From Clostridium sp. MSJ-8 (GTDB lineage: Bacteria; Bacillota; Clostridia; Clostridiales; Clostridiaceae), in contig NZ_JAHLQH010000029.1 of assembly GCF_018918325.1 (NCBI RefSeq), forward strand, positions 1 through 64,000: a DNA stretch of 64,000 bases, written 5' to 3'. A model generated the notes under the pieces. It was not told the origin of the DNA, did not search any database, and worked only from the letters and a program-made list of their open reading frames with translations. Shown one piece after another: positions 45,231 through 53,768 of the stretch (positions within the stretch are counted from its first letter, which is position 1; every line of letters begins with the position of its first letter). Made by a program: the position numbers and the translations under genes.

Positions 45231-47135
45231 TTAAACATCTTTGATGCTTAAGCTAATTCTCTTCTTTTCTTCATCAACTGAAAGAATTCTTGCTTTAACT
45301 TCTTCACCAATAGATAATACTTGTGATGGATGTTCTATTCTTTCTTCACTTATCTTTGAGATGTGAACTAATCCGTCTAATCCTGGTTCTAATTCTACAA
45401 ATGCACCAAAATCATTTATTCTAACAACTGTTCCTAAAACAACTGAATCAACTGGATATTTTTCAGTAACATTTTCCCATGGTTCAGGAGTTAATTGTTT
45501 AATGCTTAATGATAATTTCTTAGCTTCTTTATCTAAATCTATTATCTTAACATCAATAACTTCGCCTTTCTTTAATACATCTTCAGCTTTAGCTACATGT
45601 TTCCATGATATTTGAGAAAGGTGGATAAGACCATCTACTCCATTAACTTCAGCAAAAGCACCAAATGAAGTAAATCTCTTAACTTCTGCTTTAACTACAT
45701 CACCAACTTTGAATGAATCCCAAGCCTTTGCTTCTTTTTCAGCTGCATCTTTTTCTAGAATAACTCTTCTTGAAGCTATTATCTTTGAATTACGTCCTTT
45801 AACGAATTCTATTAATTTAACTTCCATTGTTGTATCCTTTAATGCAGCTTTGTCTTCTACATACTTAATGTCGATTTGTGATTGTGGTATAAATATTCTA
45901 GCACCTTTATAATATGCTACTAATCCTTTTTCTTTTACTTCTGATATTTTAACTTCAAAAACAGTTCCTTCATCAAATAACTTTTGTAATTCATCATATA
46001 CTTTTTCTTTTTCAAAAACAGTTCTTGATAATACTACATAACCATCTTCATTAACTTTTCTTGATATTATTCTAGCTTGTAGAGTATCTCCTATGTTTAA
46101 TGAATCAGCATATTCCTTTGGATCTCCTTGAAGAGTTAATTCCTTTAATGGAATTATACCATCTGCTTTATATCCTACTAATGAAATAACAACTCCATCT
46201 ATAGTTTTTGAAAGGATTTCTCCTTGCACTTCATCTCCTGCTTTAAATTGTTTGTCGTATTCTGCCATTAAATCTAGTTGTTCTTGATTGCTTGAATTTT
46301 GTTCCATAATACTAATTACCTCCCTGATTATCCAATCTGGTGTTGATGCACCAGCTGTAATTCCAATTTTTTTGTTTTTACATTTATCTAAAAAGTCATT
46401 TGACAATTCACTTGCATTTTCTATATGAATAGTTTCACAATTACTACTAGAAATCTGATATAGCTTAGTTGTATTAGAACTATGCTTACCACCTATTACT
46501 ATCATATAATCTACTTTTTCTGATAATTCTTTAGCACTGTTTTGTCTAACATCAGTAGCAGCACATATAGTGTTGAATTTCTCTATATTAAGATTATATG
46601 TAGATAATCTATTAAGTAATTTATCCCAATTTTCCTTTTTTTCTGTAGTTTGAGAAACTACACAAACTTTATAATTAGGAATGTCAGGAAGTTCATCTCC
46701 CTTTGTAATAATTGCTGTATTATTACACCATCCATTTATCCCAATAACTTCAGGATGATTCTTATCTCCAAGTATTATTATTTGATAACCATCATTATAA
46801 TACTTTTCAACTTTTTTTTGAATATTAGATACATATGGGCAAGTAGCATTTTTTACTATTAACCCTTTGTCTTCTAATAATTTTAAAGTTTCTTTTGGTA
46901 CACCATGAGATCTTATAACTATAACATCCCCTTCTGATAAATTAGATATTTCGTCTAATTCAACAGAATATATATTATTGTCTTGAAGATATGATACCAC
47001 ATCATTATTATGAATTAATGGTCCTAATGTGTAAATCCTCTTGCAGTACTCATTTTGAATCTTTAAGGCTGCATCAACAGCTCTCTTGACCCCAAAACAA
47101 AACCCTGCTTCTTTTGCTAACTTAACATCTGACAT
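45231..47135 (-). CDS. ispH: HMBPP reductase IspH fused to ribosomal protein S1-like domains
   Basis: ATG 47135 (634 aa) follows AGGAGA; an upstream TTG at 47141 is less likely. Residues 1-285 are IspH/LytB, the [4Fe-4S] enzyme that makes IPP and DMAPP; Cys in AGFCFGVKRAV, NATCPYV and NTICAATDVRQ are the cluster ligands. From about 300 four S1 RNA-binding repeats follow (GDEVQGEILSKTIDGVVISL; KVGDVVKAEVKRFTSFGAFA; PVDSVVLGTVVRINDFGAFV and one more). The fusion is known in clostridia. cmk is 15 nt upstream on the same strand, the common cmk-ispH order. Confidence 0.95.
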   Translation of the reverse strand: MSDVKLAKEAGFCFGVKRAVDAALKIQNEYCKRIYTLGPLIHNNDVVSYLQDNNIYSVELDEISNLSEGDVIVIRSHGVPKETLKLLEDKGLIVKNATCPYVSNIQKKVEKYYNDGYQIIILGDKNHPEVIGINGWCNNTAIITKGDELPDIPNYKVCVVSQTTEKKENWDKLLNRLSTYNLNIEKFNTICAATDVRQNSAKELSEKVDYMIVIGGKHSSNTTKLYQISSSNCETIHIENASELSNDFLDKCKNKKIGITAGASTPDWIIREVISIMEQNSSNQEQLDLMAEYDKQFKAGDEVQGEILSKTIDGVVISLVGYKADGIIPLKELTLQGDPKEYADSLNIGDTLQARIISRKVNEDGYVVLSRTVFEKEKVYDELQKLFDEGTVFEVKISEVKEKGLVAYYKGARIFIPQSQIDIKYVEDKAALKDTTMEVKLIEFVKGRNSKIIASRRVILEKDAAEKEAKAWDSFKVGDVVKAEVKRFTSFGAFAEVNGVDGLIHLSQISWKHVAKAEDVLKKGEVIDVKIIDLDKEAKKLSLSIKQLTPEPWENVTEKYPVDSVVLGTVVRINDFGAFVELEPGLDGLVHISKISEERIEHPSQVLSIGEEVKARILSVDEEKKRISLSIKDV

Positions 47136-47150
47136 AAGCAAATTTGTCTC

Positions 47151-47807
47151 CTACTTAATAGTTTTAACTAAATTAATTATTTTTTCTGTCACTTCTGAAA
47201 TGCTTAAACCTGTAGTATCTATCTCGATTGCATCTTCAGCTTTTCTTAAAGGGTCAACTGCTCTATGACTATCTTTATAATCTCTATCGATTATATCTTT
47301 TAATATTTTATCATAAGAACACTCTATATTTCTATCCCTTAATTCTTTATATCGTCTAGTTGCTCTCTCTTCTGGAGTAGCATTTAAAAATATTTTGCAT
47401 GGTGAATCTTTAAGTACTACCGTACCTATATCTCTTCCATCCATAATTACATTGTACTTTTGTGACATTTTCCTCTGAAGTACTACTAGTTTTTCTCTTA
47501 CTTCTTTTATAGAAGCATAACTAGATACTATCTCACTAATGTCAGGCATAGTTATTTTATCTTGGATATTTTCATCATTTAGATACAAATCATCATTTAT
47601 AAATTTCATATCCATATTATCAATCATATTGCAGATCTTATCTATATCTTTTTCTGCTGATAGATTGTTTTCCTTTGACTTAAGTGCAACTGCTCTATAC
47701 ATTGCTCCTGTATTAATGTACATTAAGTCATATTCCTTCGCTACTAATTTAGCTATTGTACTTTTACCTGCACCTGCAGGTCCATCAATCGCTACTGATA
47801 ATCTCAC
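47151..47807 (-). CDS. cmk: Cytidylate kinase
   Basis: This 218-aa protein starts with GTG at 47807 behind AAGGCGG. Walker A is GPAGAGKST (residues 9-17), followed by INTGAMYRAVALK, DGRDIGTVVLKDSP and the lid ATPEERATRRYKEL. It phosphorylates CMP and dCMP with ATP. It is the first gene of a likely cmk-ispH/S1 transcript, with the flavoprotein gene 70 nt upstream. Confidence 0.95.
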   Translation of the reverse strand: MRLSVAIDGPAGAGKSTIAKLVAKEYDLMYINTGAMYRAVALKSKENNLSAEKDIDKICNMIDNMDMKFINDDLYLNDENIQDKITMPDISEIVSSYASIKEVREKLVVLQRKMSQKYNVIMDGRDIGTVVLKDSPCKIFLNATPEERATRRYKELRDRNIECSYDKILKDIIDRDYKDSHRAVDPLRKAEDAIEIDTTGLSISEVTEKIINLVKTIK

Positions 47808-47879
47808 AGTTATAATTCCGCCTTCCTTTTGAGAATTCCTACAATCTCCATTATATATTCTTTTGTTTCTATAAACAAG

Positions 47880-49091
47880 TTAAATATTATTTCCTGCCAA
47901 AAAACCTGTAGACAATGCAATTTGTACATTATATCCACCAGTAAATGCATCTACATCTATTACTTCACCAGCAAAGGATAAATTATCTATAATTTTTGAT
48001 TTCATAGTAGAAGCATCAATTTCTTTTGTATCAACTCCACCTTGTGTTACAATTGCTTCTTTTAGGTCTCTTAAGCCCTTAATATTAAATGTCAAATTTT
48101 TTATTAAATGTACTAGTTTTTTTCTTTCTTCTTTTGTAATTTCGTTAACTTTCTTGTTTTCATCTATACCAGATAACATAATTATTATAGGAATTAACTT
48201 CTTAGGTAATAAATCATCTAATGAGTTTTTAAAATTCTTATTTATGTACTTTTGAAAATCTTTCTGCACCCTTTTATCTAATTCATGTTCTTCAAGTGCT
48301 ATCTTTAAATCTATAGTTAATGTATATTTTCCATTTCCAATAAATCTACTACCACTTAATATTAAAGGTCCAGAAACTCCAAAATGCGTAAATAACATTT
48401 CACCAGTATTTTTATATAATGTTTTTTTGCCTTCTTTTATGTATACTGTAACATTCTTAAGAGATAATCCCATAAGTTCTTTTATATAATCTTCTTCAAG
48501 TTCAATAGGTACTAGTGAAGGTTTTAATTTTATGATATTATGTCCACACTTATTAGCAAATTTTTGTCCATCCCCTCTAGAACCAGTAAGTGGATAAGAT
48601 GCTCCACCTGTTGCAATTATAAAATAATCTCCAGTTATAACTTTAGAGTTTTCTAAGGTTACAGATTGTATTTTCTTGTCAGTAACATTAATATCTTTAA
48701 CTCTACTATTAAGTAGTATTTTTACATTAGCCCTTTTAAGTGCATTATCTAAACCTTTTATAATATCCGAAGATTTATCTGATTCTGGGAAAACTCTATC
48801 TCCTCTTTCTACTTTTAACTTAATGTGCTCTTTTTCAAAAAAGTTCATAGTATCTTCATTAGTAAATGTATACAAAGCACTATATAAAAAATGTGGATTT
48901 CCTGGAATATAATCAAAAAATTCCGAAATATCCTTTGCATTAGTTACATTGCATCTTCCTTTTCCTGTAATAAATAATTTTTTTCCAATCTTATCATTAC
49001 CATCTATAAGAATAACTTCATGTTTTTTACTTGCTTCAATAGCCGCCATCATTCCTGCAGGACCGGCTCCTATTATAATGACTTTACTCAA
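47880..49091 (-). CDS. FAD-dependent oxidoreductase, BaiN/HI0933 (YhiN) family
   Basis: The start is TTG 49091 (403 aa), with AAGGAGG upstream; the longer frame has no SD. It has FAD motif VIIIGAGPAGMMAAIEASK, GKGRCNVTNAK, GDYFIIATGGASYPLTGSRGDG, and GEVIDVDAFTGGYNVQIALSTG at the end, all family hallmarks. Relatives include a bile-acid pathway reductase and many flavoproteins of unknown substrate. It lies upstream of cmk on the same strand, a common clostridial order. Confidence 0.9.
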   Translation of the reverse strand: MSKVIIIGAGPAGMMAAIEASKKHEVILIDGNDKIGKKLFITGKGRCNVTNAKDISEFFDYIPGNPHFLYSALYTFTNEDTMNFFEKEHIKLKVERGDRVFPESDKSSDIIKGLDNALKRANVKILLNSRVKDINVTDKKIQSVTLENSKVITGDYFIIATGGASYPLTGSRGDGQKFANKCGHNIIKLKPSLVPIELEEDYIKELMGLSLKNVTVYIKEGKKTLYKNTGEMLFTHFGVSGPLILSGSRFIGNGKYTLTIDLKIALEEHELDKRVQKDFQKYINKNFKNSLDDLLPKKLIPIIIMLSGIDENKKVNEITKEERKKLVHLIKNLTFNIKGLRDLKEAIVTQGGVDTKEIDASTMKSKIIDNLSFAGEVIDVDAFTGGYNVQIALSTGFLAGNNI

Positions 49092-49123
49092 AATTATTTT
49101 TTCCTCCTTAAATTTGGCTTTTA

Positions 49124-49149
49124 TTAACATGCTAAAAATAGCATGTTAA
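49124..49149. terminator. Hairpin between genes
   Basis: TTAACATGCTA is complementary to TAGCATGTTAA with a four-A loop. It probably ends the gene at 49256 on the minus strand. Confidence 0.65.
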
Positions 49150-49215
49150 AGCCACTTCTGTTCTATTCTACTACAGCTAACTTTATAATGAAAGAACAAA
49201 TCTTTAATTTTGTGT

Positions 49216-49234
49216 TCTATATAATTTCCTATAG
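49216..49234 (-). repeat. Copy of the ATAGGAAATTATAT motif
   Basis: The minus strand reads TATAGGAAATTATATAGA, the same core as at 38966 and 60285. All three are intergenic and in the same orientation as local transcription. Confidence 0.5.
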
Positions 49235-49255
49235 AGGAAGAAATAAGTTCTAGTA

Positions 49256-49705
49256 TTATTTTTTCTTAAACTTATGTACCAATAACAATCCAACCCCTAA
49301 TGCTGTAACTCCTGCTACAATAGCACTTACTTTAGCAACATTTAGATAATTTCTTTCTGAATCAGTTACTAGCACATCACATTCTTCATCTAATTTTCTC
49401 CTTTGTTTTTTCTCATATTTATCTATTTTTCTAGCTACATAATATGCAGTTAAAAATCTTTCCTTTGAAAAATTATCTTGAAGTTCATCTACTAATTCAT
49501 TTAAATAATCTCTATCCCATTCTTTTGGATCTGAAGATAATTTCATGTTATTATGTTCATCAAACACTCCACATTCCTCAGCTAAATCCATTGCATCTCT
49601 ATATACTTCATAAGGATAATCCTTGCATATAAGTTCATTTACCAATATTCTTCTAGCTTTTGCTATATCATTTTCACTAATTGCAGTTTTTAAATTGTCT
49701 ATCAT
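49256..49705 (-). CDS. Helical protein with C-terminal membrane anchor, unknown
   Basis: ATG 49705 (149 aa) lies behind AGAGGTGA. The protein is charged and helical for 120 residues, with a coiled-coil stretch (YVARKIDKYEKKQRRKLDEE), then one hydrophobic helix (VAKVSAIVAGVTALGVGLLLV) and a basic KFKKK end, so it is tail-anchored with most of the chain in the cytoplasm. No family is recognised. Confidence 0.6.
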   Translation of the reverse strand: MIDNLKTAISENDIAKARRILVNELICKDYPYEVYRDAMDLAEECGVFDEHNNMKLSSDPKEWDRDYLNELVDELQDNFSKERFLTAYYVARKIDKYEKKQRRKLDEECDVLVTDSERNYLNVAKVSAIVAGVTALGVGLLLVHKFKKK

Positions 49706-49847
49706 ATTAATCACCTCTTATTTCCATTAAATATATTGTATCATCTTTTTATATTCTAATACACCAAATTTGATATAATTTAGAAATTTTTAATTTTTCC
49801 TTTTTGTTCTATATGATATAATATCTATTTATTAGGGGGTCTTAAAC

Positions 49848-50678
49848 ATGAAAATAACATCTATAATAGATAATATATCTAATAACAAATCCATTAAATC
49901 CGAGCATGGATTATCTCTTTTGATTGAATTAAACAAGAAAAAAATATTATTTGATACAGGTGCATCAGATCTTTTATTAGATAATGCTAGAAAATTAAAT
50001 ATTGATTTAAGTGATATTGATATATTAATAATATCTCATGGACATTATGATCATATGGGAGGTATTCGTAGCTTCTTTAGTATAAATAATAAAGCTAAAG
50101 TTTATATAAAAAGACAAGCCTGTCAAAAATATTATATAAAAAAGCAATTTTTTTATAAGTATGTAAGTGGTGATTTATCAATATTTGAAGAATTTAAAGA
50201 TAGGTTTATATACATAGATAATAATACTGAAATTATAGATAATGTATATATACTGACCAAAATATCAGAGATAGATAACTGTGATTATATAAAAAATAGT
50301 ATGTATAAACTAAACAGCCTTACATTAGTTAAAGACCCATTAGATCATGAATTATTGCTAGTCATAAAACATAATAATGATTTAACTGTTATAACTGGAT
50401 GTAGTCATAATGGAATAATAAATATGGTTAATGAAGTTAAATTATATTTCCCAAATCAGAGAATTAAAAATTTAATTGGAGGTTTTCATCTAAAAGGTTT
50501 AAACAAATCTAATGAAAAAAATATAATTAACCATTTAACTACTAAATTAAAAAAATATAATATAGAAAAGATTTATACATGCCATTGTACAAGTTATAAA
50601 TATTATCTCAAGTTAAAAGATATCTTAAATAATCAAATAGAATACCTTGGTATTTCTGATGTTGTAATATCTGATTAG
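49848..50678 (+). CDS. MBL-fold metallo-hydrolase
   Basis: This 276-aa beta-lactamase-fold hydrolase has the metal motif SHGHYDHMGG at residues 63-72, then GCSHNGIINMV and GGFHLKG carrying the later His ligands. It resembles the clostridial and archaeal group annotated as 7,8-dihydropterin-6-yl-methyl-beta-ribofuranosylaminobenzene phosphate synthase-like; the true substrate is unknown. It is the only plus-strand gene between 34.4 kb and the right end, with TAGGGGG upstream of the ATG. Confidence 0.85.
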   Translation: MKITSIIDNISNNKSIKSEHGLSLLIELNKKKILFDTGASDLLLDNARKLNIDLSDIDILIISHGHYDHMGGIRSFFSINNKAKVYIKRQACQKYYIKKQFFYKYVSGDLSIFEEFKDRFIYIDNNTEIIDNVYILTKISEIDNCDYIKNSMYKLNSLTLVKDPLDHELLLVIKHNNDLTVITGCSHNGIINMVNEVKLYFPNQRIKNLIGGFHLKGLNKSNEKNIINHLTTKLKKYNIEKIYTCHCTSYKYYLKLKDILNNQIEYLGISDVVISD

Positions 50679-50699
50679 CAATATATTGATAGTTAAAAT

Positions 50700-51535
50700 T
50701 ATAATAGCATTAAGTCTATTTAAATTTTTGAAGTTAGAAATTGAGCAAATATTTTATATGTCTATTTTTAATATTAAGTTATCCACCCAAAAATCGTAAT
50801 TGTGCCTTGACATACTAAAGAGACCTTGTTGTATACTTAGAAGAATCTACATTAATTACTTCATTAGTTGAATCACCTATCTCTACAAAGTAATTAATAA
50901 ACTTATTATCAAGTAACTACTTTATTCTTAGTTATTTATACACCATTAGATAATTTTATATTTTACTGCTTTTTTTACTTTATTAAAATATATTGAAACC
51001 TTATTCATAATAACCTTTCTCAAATACAATTACTCCTTCTGCTTTTTCTAATGGTTCATCTAATGCATATGGTGCATATATACCGACTCCATATTTATAC
51101 GACGTCAAACCAGTTTCCTCAATTACTACATTTTCATCAATCTTAAGGAAATATTTTTCAATATCTTTATTTAATAATTCGCCTGTGTACTTTTCCATTT
51201 GTTCTATTGCATCATCATATTTGTAATTAAATTTTGAACGTACATCATCTTTTATTTTTCATCATCCCGAATATTATATTAACTAATCCTCTCGTTATAC
51301 ATATCAAGGCTTGACACTTCATGAATTCGAAGTCCTTGTGAATATGTAAGTTTAACCATATTAGAATATCTAAATTCTTTGTTATTTACAGCATATTCAA
51401 TAAATTTTTTAACTTTATCTTCGCTTATACTCATTATACGTTAGTTCTCTATCTTTTTCTACTTCTCAGATATAGAGTTTTGCTTATACTCAGCAATCAT
51501 ATTATCTAGCTCCATTTTTATAATATGAAAATTCC
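50700..51535 (-). pseudogene. Patch of minus-strand gene remnants
   Basis: Several short minus-strand frames look like former coding DNA broken by stops and frame changes. Near 50815-50915 one reads FINYFVEIGDSTNEV. 51001-51198 encodes 65 aa (start MEKYTGELLNKD), and its frame is open upstream to about 51250 with no start. At about 51284-51436 a 50-aa frame contains MVKLTYSQGLRIHEVSSLDM, which recalls the Arg motif of tyrosine recombinases. I take this as the debris of one or more accessory genes. None looks functional. Confidence 0.5.
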
Positions 51536-51540
51536 ACAAT

Positions 51541-51720
51541 TAATATCAAATTATTGATTTAAGTAAAATAATATTATTATAATGGAAAATCCAATGTTAT
51601 TTGATAATATTAATCAAACCAAATGACATTGGATTTTTTACATATTATATTATTTACTTAAACATATAATTTTGATATTAATTATTATAAAATATAAGTT
51701 ATCTAACAATAATACATTAA
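51541..51720. repeat. Dispersed repeat block (inverted copy of 5.3-5.8 kb elements) with terminator
   Basis: Read on the minus strand, it begins after the flavoprotein stop with the ATTAATATCAAAATTATATG core found at 5351 and 5542, then a hairpin (51586-51639) and ACTTAAATCAATAATTTGAT, found at 5731 and 6046. The hairpin AAAATCCAATGT...ACATTGGATTTTTT is a good terminator. Confidence 0.75.
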
Positions 51721-51724
51721 TTTT

Positions 51725-52792
51725 TTATACTTTTAAATACCTTTCTATCTTTTTAGCATAATTTTCTGTACGTTTATCTATTCCAGTTACCTTAAATATC
51801 TCTCCTTTATTATTTGCAGTTTCTAACATTGCAAATTCTGATGGAAGTAAAAAACCTTTATTAATATTCATACTGCTTATTAACTGCTTTGCTAATATAT
51901 CACTTCCACTATATCCAGACACTATAATAGAAAATAAAAATTTATTGCAAAAGCTTGTTTTTCTATATAATGAAGTTAATCTATTAATAAAAGCTTGAAG
52001 ATTAGCACTAAGTGCATCATTATAATTAGGACACACCAGCACTATTCCATCACACCATTCTACTGCAGGATACACTTCATCAACAATTACTCCACCATAA
52101 AAGCAACTACCTTCTTCACTAAAATGCATACATGTCTCAAATGGGCATCCTATACAATCATATACTTCACCATTTCTTATGTTAATTTCTCTAATATCAA
52201 TATCTTCTAATTTATCCTTAACCATCTTCCACAAACTGTAAGTGTTAGAGGTATCGCTATTGCTTGCATGTACACATAATAATTTAGGACGTTCTTTTTT
52301 TAATTTTTTTATATTTAGCTTTAATAATCTATCTATCATAGCTTTACTTTGGTATTTATATGTTTCAAATAGCTCCTTATTATAGTTTTGAGCAAGAGTT
52401 GTAAAATTATATAATTTCTTAGTTCCCTCTATAAGACTTTTCCCTGGGACAATCGCCCCTGCTTTATTAAGAGTAAATATTATATCTTGTCCTATAGCTT
52501 TAGTATACAAATCATCCATTTCATCTACTATAACTCCACATATAGAATTATCTAACAGCTTATCTTTTTCACGAAGTATACGAAGTATCTTAAACAATGT
52601 AATATTTATTCCTGTACTCCCTAAATTAACAGCAAATATTATTTTATTATTTTTTAAAATTTCTATTTTATCTAGTAAATCAGTATCACTTTCTATCAGG
52701 GTATATTCTATTCCTAATAATGAATAATTTAGCACTTCATTTAATCTATTAGACTCTCTAAATTCATTGTCTTTAGGTTTAATTACTATCAT
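51725..52792 (-). CDS. FMN-reductase/flavodoxin-like protein with extra N-terminal domain
   Basis: In this 355-aa protein residues 1-165 have no clear family: a Rossmann-like stretch includes FAVNLGSTGINITLFKIL and VDEMDDL. From about 168 the chain is an NADPH-dependent FMN-reductase fold (KLLCVHASNSDTSNTYSLWK; GIVLVCPNYNDALSANLQAFINR) with an inserted Cys segment GCPFETCMHFSEEGSC, typical of iron-sulphur flavoprotein relatives. Its start codon overlaps the stop of the LDH-like gene (ATGA), so it is the third gene of a tight operon. The C-terminal fold predicts an FMN-linked redox reaction; substrate unknown. Confidence 0.75.
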   Translation of the reverse strand: MIVIKPKDNEFRESNRLNEVLNYSLLGIEYTLIESDTDLLDKIEILKNNKIIFAVNLGSTGINITLFKILRILREKDKLLDNSICGVIVDEMDDLYTKAIGQDIIFTLNKAGAIVPGKSLIEGTKKLYNFTTLAQNYNKELFETYKYQSKAMIDRLLKLNIKKLKKERPKLLCVHASNSDTSNTYSLWKMVKDKLEDIDIREINIRNGEVYDCIGCPFETCMHFSEEGSCFYGGVIVDEVYPAVEWCDGIVLVCPNYNDALSANLQAFINRLTSLYRKTSFCNKFLFSIIVSGYSGSDILAKQLISSMNINKGFLLPSEFAMLETANNKGEIFKVTGIDKRTENYAKKIERYLKV

Positions 52793-53757
52793 ATAATTCC
52801 TTCTATATTCTTATAAGCTTCTTCTATTCTATCAAATAAATCTTTTGGTAGTTTTAAATTTTCCCATTCTATACCCCTTGGTGTTGTTCTGTTTTTAGCT
52901 CCAAAATATATACCATTTAAGTAATTAGAACTATAGTGATATTGTCCTTTAATTGTTTGTAGTATCCCAAAAGTAGCAGAAGATATTGCAGGTGCAATAT
53001 ATGGCTTATATCCTAATTCTCTTACTTTAAAATTAGCTTCTACTGTTAAATTAGTTAATTCCTTAGATATAATATCATTATAATTTTCAATACTATCTGC
53101 AACTACTAAATCTTCTCCATGAGATCCAAACACTCTACCTCCATTTAAGAATTTAGAGAATTTTTTATATTTTTGTGCATAATAAGCAGCTCTTGCATTC
53201 ATTACACCTAAACCATATCCTTGAATCTGATCAGGATTTAAATTTCCCTTTAATAAAGCAGCTTTACATAATGGTTCAATTGGATCTGAAACTACTGCAA
53301 ACAATCCCTTAAATCCACATTCAGAAGCCATTGCAGCATAAGCTTCTACTAAATCTTTGTTAGCTGCAAATTGTGCCATTCTTACATCTTTAATTCCACA
53401 ACCAACTTTTGGAACCCCTTTTGTTGCACAAAATACAAATATATCACAATCAAATAAATGTTCTATAGATATAGCTTCTACTTGTGGCATACAATTATAA
53501 TCCCAAGGATATTGAACTTGATTCATCTCAATCTCATATCTACTGCTTAATTTATCATTTTGATCATATATTCCTATTTTAGATATTACATCTCCACCTA
53601 ATAGTCTTAAGCCTAATAAAACAGATGCTCCAACATCTCCTAACGCTAATATATTAACCTTTTTCTTATTTCCATCAAATAACCATGATGGCTTCTTTAT
53701 TTTTTTGTATCCTACATAATTATCATTTTCACATTTTAAATCTAAAATACTATACAT
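52789..53757 (-). CDS. Lactate/malate dehydrogenase-like Rossmann protein
   Basis: This 322-aa protein has the dinucleotide site NILALGDVGASVLLGL near residues 34-50, followed by KIGIYD with the NAD-binding Asp at the end of strand 2, and VVSDPIEPLCKAALL, the region of the conserved Asn/Pro in LDH/MDH. The usual catalytic His motif (GxHG) may correspond to VFGSHGEDLVV near 220. The overall similarity is distant, so the substrate is uncertain. It sits 11 nt after the giant fusion gene and overlaps the flavoprotein gene by four bases. Confidence 0.7.
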   Translation of the reverse strand: MYSILDLKCENDNYVGYKKIKKPSWLFDGNKKKVNILALGDVGASVLLGLRLLGGDVISKIGIYDQNDKLSSRYEIEMNQVQYPWDYNCMPQVEAISIEHLFDCDIFVFCATKGVPKVGCGIKDVRMAQFAANKDLVEAYAAMASECGFKGLFAVVSDPIEPLCKAALLKGNLNPDQIQGYGLGVMNARAAYYAQKYKKFSKFLNGGRVFGSHGEDLVVADSIENYNDIISKELTNLTVEANFKVRELGYKPYIAPAISSATFGILQTIKGQYHYSSNYLNGIYFGAKNRTTPRGIEWENLKLPKDLFDRIEEAYKNIEGII

Positions 53758-53768
53758 TGTTCTTCCCC

